5,081 nt of DNA from Gammaproteobacteria bacterium (GTDB lineage: Bacteria > Pseudomonadota > Gammaproteobacteria > Eutrophobiales > Eutrophobiaceae), in contig JABHFC010000346.1 of NCBI GenBank assembly GCA_018676275.1, positions 1 to 5,081 on the forward strand, read 5' to 3'. How positions within the stretch are numbered: position 1 is the stretch's first letter; each line of letters begins with the position of its first letter. The notes below the pieces were generated by a model. It searched no databases and was not told the origin of the DNA. It saw only the letters and a program-made list of their open reading frames with translations. Shown here in pieces: positions 1-5,081 of this stretch. Both the position numbers and the translations under genes were made by a program.

Positions 1-12
1 AAGGAATCTATT

Positions 13-37
13 CTCCGACCCCCTGGTTCGTAGCCAG
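13..37 (-). other. tRNA-Arg(ACG)-like fragment, probable attachment-site core
   Basis: Read on the minus strand, this block carries an anticodon arm (CTGG, loop CTACGAA with anticodon ACG, CCAG) followed by GGGGGTCGGAG, which resembles the variable loop and first T-stem bases of bacterial tRNA-Arg(ACG). It differs from the E. coli tRNA mainly at anticodon-stem pairs, and those changes keep pairing. The flank at 1-12 still resembles the T arm (GATTCC for GAATCC) but has lost the T-loop consensus. The sequence after 37 does not contain the D arm or 5' acceptor strand. It is therefore not a working tRNA gene. A partial tRNA about 200 bp upstream of a divergently pointing tyrosine recombinase gene is typical of an integration junction (attL/attR), here with the break in the anticodon stem. 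The tRNA similarity was judged from memory of the tRNA sequence, so confidence is moderate. Confidence 0.5.
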
Positions 38-48
38 TTGCCACCCCC

Positions 49-84
49 GTTTCAACCTGTTTCAGCTCGTTTCATTTTGCTTCC
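49..84. repeat. Four 10-bp-phased GTTTCA-like direct repeats
   Basis: GTTTCA occurs at 49-54, 59-64 and 69-74, with a weaker fourth copy (GCTTCC) at 79-84. The period is exactly 10 bp, so every copy faces the same side of the helix. The array lies between the tRNA-like att block and the integrase promoter, where arm-type binding sites for the integrase N-terminal domain or for an excisionase are expected. The repeat and its phasing are visible directly; the binding role is inference. Confidence 0.6.
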
Positions 85-109
85 TAACTAATTGTTTTAA
101 ATAAATATT

Positions 110-139
110 TTGACCTTTCACCATGCCCTCCTGTAAAAT
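110..139 (+). promoter_or_regulatory. Candidate sigma70 promoter of the integrase gene
   Basis: A -35 box TTGACC (5 of 6 to consensus) at 110-115 and a -10 box TAAAAT (5 of 6) at 134-139 are separated by 18 bp. Transcription would begin near 146 and give a leader of roughly 95 bases before the integrase start. It is the best promoter-like pair seen in the first 240 bases. Its closeness to the phased repeats suggests that integrase or accessory-protein binding could affect transcription (inference). Confidence 0.5.
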
Positions 140-176
140 TCACAGTAGCCATAATGGTTGTATAGAAGCGTTCTCA

Positions 177-199
177 AAGCACTGTATGAAGCACTGTAT
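177..199. repeat. Tandem repeat AAGCACTGTAT x2 in the integrase leader
   Basis: The 11-base word AAGCACTGTAT occurs at 177-187 and again at 189-199, one base apart (12-bp period). It sits downstream of the predicted promoter and about 40 bp before the integrase start codon. It may be an operator, an excisionase or integrase arm site, or chance duplication; the sequence does not discriminate between these. Confidence 0.6.
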
Positions 200-241
200 T
201 GATAATGTCCTCATAATTTAAAACAGAAAAACTGGCACCAA

Positions 242-1582
242 ATGTTCACAGACAAACTAATTAAATCTCTCGAGTCACGCGAAAAAGCCTATCGTGTATT
301 TGAAAATGGAACGGATAGTGGCTTCGGTATACAAGTGTTCAAAACATCCATGTCTTTCTTCATTCAATACAAGTCACCCATCACTGAAACACGTCGCTTT
401 ATGAAATTGGGTAAATACCCTGACACCTCTTTAAAACTGGCACGTGAACATTGTCGTGCCGCCAGACATCTCATTGATGATGGACTGGATCCACAATTAG
501 AACGTGAAAAAGACTGCCAGCAAGAAAAAGAGAGAATGCACACTGCTCGCGTACAATCTGAGATTGAAAGCGCAACGGGCTCGGTGACGCAGCTATTTGA
601 ATATTATGTTGCTTACTTAAAGGATGAAGGGAAGCGTGCATATAGAGATGTAGAACAATTATTTGAACGAGATATCAAACAAGCAATCGGGTATTTGAAA
701 GCACGTGATGTTAAACCAGCGCAAATCAGAGATATCATTAGAGCTGTGTACAAGCGTGGTGCGAAAATTCAAGCAAATCACACCCGTACCTATTTAATGG
801 CCGCCTACTCTTTCGGCATTCGCTTTGACAATGATGTCATACACGATAACAAGACTCTATTTCGACTTGACTACAACCCTGTCAGAGATATCCCTGTCCC
901 TGCTCGGAGTAAACCGGGTGAAAGAAATCTATCAGCAGACGAGATATATGATCTTTGGCACAAACTTGATACGTCTGGCATGTCATTGTCAGCAAAAACC
1001 TGTATCAAGCTTTTATTCGCGACTGGCGGACAACGTGTCGAAGAAGTATTGCATATGCGTTGGGATGAACTGGATTTTAATCGACAGCTTTGGGAGTTGT
1101 CCTCATCACGCACGAAAAATAGTAAGCCTCATGTTGTACCGCTTTCGGATCTCGCCATATCACTGATAAGAGATATGAAGCAATCAAAATCCGAATACGT
1201 TTTCCCACACAAAGATGACAATGAGTTGTTAATGCCATCACATACAATCAGTAAAGCTGTGAATCGATTTTGCGTACCGCGTAAGAACAAGCAGGGAGAT
1301 ATCATAAACTCAGGCTTCACTAAATTCATTCCAAAGGATATTCGGCGAACAGTTAAAAGCAGAATGGGAGAAATTGGGATTTCAAAAGAAATAAGAGATA
1401 GATTACACAATCATGCTCTACATGATGTTTCGAGTAAGCACTATGATCGTTTTGACTATTTACAGCCCAAAAAGGATGCAATGAAGATATGGAATGATTG
1501 GCTGGTAATTATTATTAACGGAGAAAAGCCAGAGTCTAATATTATTGATATCACAACTCGATTCAAATCAACCACCTCCTAA
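242..1582 (+). CDS. Tyrosine recombinase / site-specific integrase, P4-like family
   Basis: This enzyme would integrate and excise a genomic island or prophage by site-specific recombination through a 3'-phosphotyrosine intermediate. Its 446 aa are normal for the family. Residues 1-85 look like the DUF4102-type arm-binding domain (start MFTDKLIKSL, then GFGIQV, FMKLGKYPDTSL and ALREH-like LAREH). Residues 115-215 form the helical core-binding domain, and 228-405 the catalytic domain. Visible catalytic positions are R265 (ATGGQR), K292 (SRTKNSKPHVVPL), R368 (PKDIRRT), H391 (LHNHAL) and nucleophile Y401 (KHYDRFDY). The usual first His of the HxxR box is Lys (K365). The ATG at 242 fits family N-termini, although no good Shine-Dalgarno precedes it. 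The frame is open throughout, so it is probably functional. The att-like block, phased repeats and promoter lie upstream, and a truncated SulP gene follows 70 bp downstream. The cognate element cannot be named. Confidence 0.93.
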   Translation: MFTDKLIKSLESREKAYRVFENGTDSGFGIQVFKTSMSFFIQYKSPITETRRFMKLGKYPDTSLKLAREHCRAARHLIDDGLDPQLEREKDCQQEKERMHTARVQSEIESATGSVTQLFEYYVAYLKDEGKRAYRDVEQLFERDIKQAIGYLKARDVKPAQIRDIIRAVYKRGAKIQANHTRTYLMAAYSFGIRFDNDVIHDNKTLFRLDYNPVRDIPVPARSKPGERNLSADEIYDLWHKLDTSGMSLSAKTCIKLLFATGGQRVEEVLHMRWDELDFNRQLWELSSSRTKNSKPHVVPLSDLAISLIRDMKQSKSEYVFPHKDDNELLMPSHTISKAVNRFCVPRKNKQGDIINSGFTKFIPKDIRRTVKSRMGEIGISKEIRDRLHNHALHDVSSKHYDRFDYLQPKKDAMKIWNDWLVIIINGEKPESNIIDITTRFKSTTS

Positions 1583-1652
1583 GCGGTAGATCAATGAACT
1601 AGATTTTCTCTACACCGATCTGCAGAATTTAAAAAATAGGTAGTTTCCCTAG
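1583..1652. other. Non-coding junction between integrase and SulP remnant
   Basis: This short spacer contains no gene and no convincing terminator; a GTAGATC / GATCTGC pairing with a long loop is too weak to call. It must hold, or lie beside, the breakpoint that removed the front of the SulP gene, because SulP-like protein sequence starts at about 1653, immediately after a TAG at 1650-1652. A second frame at 1639-1653 reads G-S-F-P-S, which resembles the conserved segment just ahead of the surviving SulP part. That suggests a small internal deletion with frameshift, but five residues are weak evidence. Confidence 0.4.
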
Positions 1653-2294
1653 CTCAATTTTAAAGACGGTGGGCAAACTCGTTGGAGTGGTGCAATTACC
1701 GGTCTGACGGTTTTGGCTTTCTTACCAATGGTTTCAATTTTGGCACCACTACCGCGTACGGTGTTAGCTGCCATTGTTATCTCAGCAGTTATTTCACTGA
1801 TTGATGTACGGGCCTTGTACAAGATTTTACTCACCTCACGTGCACAAGGCATTAATGGGTGCATTACATTTGGTTTAACTCTGTTTTTAACACCCCGTGT
1901 AGATATCGCTGTACTTATAGGTATTGGACTCGGTATAGCTGTGCATCTGTGGCGAGAAAAACGTGTTGATGTAGATGTCCACTACGAACGCGATTCACTA
2001 ACGTTATCCCCAGCGGGGGTTCTTTTTTTTGGATCGGCGCCTGCACTTGGAGACACCCTAATTCAAAACCTTGCAGATCATCCTGATGCAAATAAACTGG
2101 TTTTGGATTTACGCAAAGTCGGGCGTATCGACTACACCGGCGCGCTTACCTTACAGCAAGTTGCTAATGATGCAGAAAAATCAGGTTTGGAAGTTGCGAT
2201 AATACCCGGTGGTCATTTGCAAGGTGTACGCCTACTCAATCGGGTACTCGGTGAAGATTCTCCATGGTTAGCAAGCAAGAAACCGTCCTGCTGA
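1653..2294 (+). pseudogene. SulP-family anion transporter, 5'-truncated (last membrane segments plus STAS domain)
   Basis: SulP proteins are inner-membrane sulfate, bicarbonate or related anion transporters of about 500-600 aa. Only about 213 codons remain here. The open frame begins after TAG at 1650-1652 with LNFKDGGQTRWSGAITGL, which matches the loop and helix in the later part of the SulP membrane domain. Hydrophobic segments follow (LTVLAFLPMVSILAPLPRTVLAAIVISAV; then ITFGLTLFLTPRVDIAVLIGIGLGIAVHL, each split here by eye). The cytoplasmic STAS domain covers about the last 105 residues and keeps the phosphorylation-loop-like segment IDYTGALTL. About nine of the usual helices and the substrate site are gone. 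No start with a Shine-Dalgarno is present; the first usable codon is an internal TTG at 1713. The gene is therefore a relic, although the surviving frame is undamaged, which suggests recent truncation. Its base composition looks more G+C-rich than the flanking non-coding DNA. The original substrate cannot be told. Confidence 0.82.
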
Positions 2295-2548
2295 CTAAAC
2301 CTGTTAGTTCCAGTCATTGTTTATTCACTTCGGCCAGTGAAGTATTAGACGTTGAGAAATCGCTACTTTATGATAATTACTGCTTATAAATTTTTTCTAT
2401 ATCAGTGTATTTCCAAGAATGTTTAAATATCAAAGCTAATAATTACTTATGCTAAAATTCGAACAATGTATTTCTCGATATTGAAGTAAAATTAGCCTAA
2501 CTAGTATCGGGAAATAAATAATATTTAATCTCATGAATTAATCTACAT
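2295..2548. other. AT-rich intergenic region upstream of the cytochrome gene
   Basis: These 254 bases hold no supported gene. The only clear structure is a short hairpin near the left end, listed separately. Several -10-like words occur (for example GATAAT at 2372-2377 and TAAAAT at 2487-2492), but none has a well-spaced -35, so no promoter is called for the cytochrome gene. No good palindromic FNR-type site (TTGAT-N4-ATCAA) was found by eye. Confidence 0.6.
2324..2341. terminator. Short hairpin 30 bp after the SulP stop, possible weak terminator
   Basis: TTCACT at 2324-2329 pairs perfectly with AGTGAA at 2336-2341 around the loop TCGGCC. It lies 30 bp beyond the SulP-remnant stop, where that gene's own terminator would be. 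There is no T-run after the stem on the plus strand, so intrinsic termination is doubtful and it may be a transcript-end stabiliser or chance. Confidence 0.3.
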
Positions 2549-2552
2549 GTGA
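2547..2552 (+). promoter_or_regulatory. ATG-TGA minimal start-stop overlapping the cytochrome GTG start
   Basis: The bases ATGTGA place an ATG directly followed by TGA, and the cytochrome GTG start (2549-2551) shares its G with that ATG. The ATG itself cannot initiate the cytochrome. It could compete for initiating ribosomes and lower translation, or be coincidence in AT-rich DNA. The overlap is visible directly; any regulatory role is inference. Confidence 0.3.
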
Positions 2553-4882
2553 AAATTATAATTCTAATATTATTAGTTATTTTGAGTGCTACTATAATTA
2601 GTTACAAATACAAAACTGTCGACACTGTTAATAAAACGAAAATTGAAATTATAGAGCCACAAGAACACACCTTTAGTTCTCCTGCTAATTTCGTGGGCCG
2701 AGATAAATGTGTTGGTTGTCATGCGAAAGAAATCTCTCTTTGGCAAGGATCACATCATGACCTAGCCATGCAGGAGGCAGAGGCAGATTTAATACTTGGA
2801 AACTTTGATAATGCGACCTTTAGTTATAATGGCATCGTCACCACTTTTCATAAAAAAGACGATAAGTTTTTTATCAATACAGACGGTCCAGACGGTAAAC
2901 TAACCGATTACGAAGTAAAGTACGTATTTGGTATAGAACCTCTACAACAATACCTGCTTGAGTTACCGAGGGGTCATCTACAATCATTTCCCATCGCCTG
3001 GGATACACGAACTAAAGAACACGAAGGACAGCGCTGGTTTCATCTCTACGCGGATGAACAAATCGACTTCAACGATGAGTTACACTGGACTGGCATTAAC
3101 CAGAACTGGAATTACATGTGTGCTGATTGTCATTCAACTAATTTAAGGAAAAATTTCAATCTAGAAAATAACACTTATCAAACAAGCTGGTCTGAAATCG
3201 ACGTCTCCTGTGAAGCCTGTCATGGTCCTGCTTCGAAACATATTGAACTAGCGAAATCTCTCAATAACAGTGAATTTAGGAATCTGCCCGACAAAGGTTT
3301 AGCTATCCGGTTCCCAATAGCAGGAAATGATAAATGGTCTTTCCCGAAAAACAGTAGTATCGCCAAATTACAGAGTCTACGTTCATCCATTAAACTGATT
3401 GATACATGCGCTCGATGTCACTCACGAAGAAGTTCGCTGAATTCAAGTAAACCTTATTTAGGCTCTTTGCATGATAACTACCTGGTTTCTAGTCTCGATC
3501 AAGGCTTGTATCATGCTGACGGGCAAATGAATGATGAAACCTATGTGTATGGATCATTCATACAGAGTAAAATGTACCGTGCCGGTGTCAATTGTATAGA
3601 TTGTCACAATGCCCATAGTCTGGAACTTCTAGAGAAAGGCAATGCGCTTTGTCTGCAATGTCATAAGCAGACCAAATTCGATACAGAGTCTCATCATTTT
3701 CATCCCGCAGATACAGCGGCTGCGCAATGTGTCTCCTGTCACATGCCGGCAAAAAACTACATGGTGATTGACAGTCGACGCGACCATAGTTTTCGTGTTC
3801 CTCGACCTGATCTGTCCATTTCAACCTCTTCTCCGAACGCCTGTAACCAGTGCCATAGCAATAAGTCGAATGAATGGTCGCTGTCGAAAATGAAACAATG
3901 GTATAAAAAGGAGAGTTTTCCTCATCATTTTGCTGAAACCATTCATACCGGACGTAAGGGGAGTGTAAACGCTAAAGAACTTCTATTAACTCTTGCCGAA
4001 AACAACCAACAGCCAATGATCGCACGCGCCACGGCTATGAATCTGTTGCAGAATTATCTTGATCCAACAACCCTGAAGACAGTACGCAACGGTCTTTCTT
4101 CCAAAGAGCCCATGATACAAATATCCGCACTGAATGCGCTTGATGTACTTCCGTCTGAAGAAAGATTTCAACTGGCAGGCAGTCTACTTAACGATCCGAT
4201 AAAATCAGTTAGAATTCAGGCAGCGAGTAAGCTTGCGAGTGTCTCACGTTCAGGATTAGATGATAAGCAAACATTACAACTGGAAACAGCAATTGCAGAA
4301 TATATTACTGTGCAAAAAGGAAACAGCGATAGAGCTTTTGCTCATGTCAATCTAGGTAATCTATATATAGATCTTACTAGGTATGATGATGCTGAACACG
4401 CTTATAAAAAGGCGATCGAACTGGAACGAAGCTTTGTTCCCGCCTTTGTCAATCTAGCCGATTTGTATCGTCTGCAAAACAGTGAACAAAAAGCAGAATC
4501 CACACTGAGAGAAGCAATAGCCGTAAATGATCATGTGTCAGCAGTACATCATGCCCTTGGATTATCTTTAGTTCGGCAAAAAAGATATGAAGAAGGTTTG
4601 TTAAATCTCGAACGAGCAAGCCAGATTGATCCCGTCAATACACAATACAATTACGTCTATGCGGTTGCACTAAATTCAATGGGCTTTAATGAAAAGGCCA
4701 TCACAGTACTTGAAGATATTCACAAGCATCACCCTACTAATCGACAAGCTCTCCTCTCATTGACAAGCATTAATCAGCAGACAGGAAATTTATCCGTAAG
4801 CATCAATTATGCCGAAAAATTACTGATACTTTCACCTGATGATAAATCTTTACAGAATTATATAGACCAAATGAAAAAGTGA
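2549..4882 (+). CDS. Octahaem c-type cytochrome with HEAT-like and TPR C-terminal domains
   Basis: This 777-aa protein is probably a periplasmic electron carrier or redox enzyme, anchored by its N-terminus. The GTG at 2549 is the first in-frame start after a stop at 2534-2536 and gives K2 plus a hydrophobic stretch at residues 3-18. No clear AxA cleavage site follows, so an uncleaved anchor is likely. Eight CXXCH haem-binding motifs begin at C54, C191, C221, C287, C349, C368, C394 and C432. Extra His residues that could be distal ligands include H69/H70, H143, H165, H179, H308, H322, H356, H382/H383/H385 and H413. The layout resembles the cytochrome c554 / doubled-CXXCH group. Residues 474-565 look like HEAT helices. 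Residues 596-764 form about five TPR units (for example AFAHVNLGNLYIDLTRYDDA). Such fusions recur in environmental bacteria; I know of no proven substrate, so no gene symbol is given. No Shine-Dalgarno is evident, and no haem-maturation or quinol-oxidase partner is in the window. Confidence 0.92.
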   Translation: MKIIILILLVILSATIISYKYKTVDTVNKTKIEIIEPQEHTFSSPANFVGRDKCVGCHAKEISLWQGSHHDLAMQEAEADLILGNFDNATFSYNGIVTTFHKKDDKFFINTDGPDGKLTDYEVKYVFGIEPLQQYLLELPRGHLQSFPIAWDTRTKEHEGQRWFHLYADEQIDFNDELHWTGINQNWNYMCADCHSTNLRKNFNLENNTYQTSWSEIDVSCEACHGPASKHIELAKSLNNSEFRNLPDKGLAIRFPIAGNDKWSFPKNSSIAKLQSLRSSIKLIDTCARCHSRRSSLNSSKPYLGSLHDNYLVSSLDQGLYHADGQMNDETYVYGSFIQSKMYRAGVNCIDCHNAHSLELLEKGNALCLQCHKQTKFDTESHHFHPADTAAAQCVSCHMPAKNYMVIDSRRDHSFRVPRPDLSISTSSPNACNQCHSNKSNEWSLSKMKQWYKKESFPHHFAETIHTGRKGSVNAKELLLTLAENNQQPMIARATAMNLLQNYLDPTTLKTVRNGLSSKEPMIQISALNALDVLPSEERFQLAGSLLNDPIKSVRIQAASKLASVSRSGLDDKQTLQLETAIAEYITVQKGNSDRAFAHVNLGNLYIDLTRYDDAEHAYKKAIELERSFVPAFVNLADLYRLQNSEQKAESTLREAIAVNDHVSAVHHALGLSLVRQKRYEEGLLNLERASQIDPVNTQYNYVYAVALNSMGFNEKAITVLEDIHKHHPTNRQALLSLTSINQQTGNLSVSINYAEKLLILSPDDKSLQNYIDQMKK

Positions 4883-5081
4883 TTAATCCTATTTTTGAAT
4901 AGTTAATTCTGCAGTATCAATCTACTGGCAATATTATTATTGATAATTATTGTGTAAAACCCAAATTTAAAATTGACTTGCGAAGTGTAATCCTACTACT
5001 GCTAGAATGTATGCTATCTAAGTTATGATAAAACTGCTTGTCATAAGTAGAAAAGTTACTTGCGGTAATACTCGTTAAAAA
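4883..5081. other. Non-coding right end of the window
   Basis: No gene is supported here. An imperfect AT-only hairpin lies at 4929-4952 (CAATA and TATTG arms, inner ATTA/TAAT, loop TTGA, two-base bulge). It lacks the G+C stem and T-run of an intrinsic terminator, so termination after the cytochrome gene is unassigned. A candidate promoter follows and is listed separately. Confidence 0.5.
4979..5008 (+). promoter_or_regulatory. Candidate extended -10 promoter pointing out of the window
   Basis: TAGAAT at 5003-5008 (5 of 6 to TATAAT) is preceded by TGC at 5000-5002, which makes an extended -10 element. An 18-bp spacer separates it from TTGCGA at 4979-4984 (4 of 6 to the -35 consensus). A better -35 word, TTGACT at 4973-4978, is 24 bp away and too far. 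Transcription would start near 5015 and serve a gene beyond the right edge. Confidence 0.35.

Noticed and set aside
871..1410. Minus-strand open frames of 80 and 93 codons inside the integrase gene
   Set aside because: They lie opposite a well-supported integrase frame, match no family I know and lack ribosome-binding sites; they are shadows.
1569..1579. Perfect minus-strand Shine-Dalgarno-like word (AGGAGGTGGTT) at the integrase 3' end
   Set aside because: The minus-strand frames behind it give only a very short reading with no recognisable product. The plus-strand bases simply encode the integrase C-terminal residues and stop.
1583..1652. Second copy of the tRNA-like att core to the right of the integrase
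   Set aside because: Only a vague resemblance (TTCTC ... ACCGA) to 11-20 was seen, with no contiguous match, so no right-hand att site is claimed.
1649..1864. Minus-strand 71-codon frame over the SulP remnant
   Set aside because: The plus strand shows clear SulP protein sequence here; the antisense frame has no recognisable features.
2420..2433. Possible FNR-type site around ATATCAAA
   Set aside because: Only the right half (ATCAA) fits; the left half does not resemble TTGAT.
2564..2576. Perfect 13-bp palindrome CTAATATTATTAG
   Set aside because: It lies in codons for the hydrophobic signal segment, where AT-rich Ile/Leu codons readily produce such palindromes.
2958..4171. Overlapping open frames of 61-78 codons on both strands within the cytochrome gene
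   Set aside because: The main frame has eight haem motifs, HEAT and TPR units throughout, so these are chance frames.
1..5081. CRISPR array, retron, toxin-antitoxin or other defence system
   Set aside because: No spaced repeat array, reverse transcriptase, nuclease or paired small genes were seen on either strand.

Overview
The window reads as an accessory stretch of an AT-rich proteobacterial chromosome, most likely gammaproteobacterial and possibly marine. That placement is inferred from the style of the three proteins, the modest G+C content and a tRNA-Arg(ACG)-like fragment. Nothing in the window fixes the genus.

Left part (1-1582): an integrase module. At the extreme left, on the minus strand, lies a 25-base piece that matches the anticodon arm, variable loop and start of the T arm of a bacterial tRNA-Arg(ACG). 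The 5' half of that tRNA is absent, as expected of an element-chromosome attachment junction. Next come four 10-bp-phased copies of a GTTTCA-like motif, a good sigma70-type promoter, a 12-bp tandem repeat in the leader, and a full-length 446-aa tyrosine recombinase of the P4/DUF4102-like type transcribed away from the att-like site.

Middle part (1583-2548): just past the integrase stop lies the C-terminal third of a SulP-family anion transporter (last membrane segments plus STAS domain). It has lost its N-terminal two thirds and is a pseudogene. A possible scrap of earlier SulP sequence in another frame sits at 1639-1653. After it comes a 254-base AT-rich non-coding stretch with one short hairpin.

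Right part (2549-5081): one intact 777-aa gene for an exported or membrane-anchored c-type cytochrome with eight CXXCH haem sites, followed by HEAT-like helices and about five TPR units. The family recurs in environmental bacteria, but to my knowledge its substrate is not established. The last 199 bases are non-coding, with a candidate extended -10 promoter pointing out of the window.

The three genes do not form an operon or an obvious pathway. The picture is an island edge (att-like site plus integrase) next to a broken transporter gene and a self-contained respiratory-type cytochrome gene. I found no convincing novel defence, CRISPR or retron-like system. The items most worth a second look are the att/arm-site architecture, the Lys-for-His change in the recombinase active site, the breakpoint at the SulP remnant, and the uncharacterised octahaem-HEAT-TPR protein.
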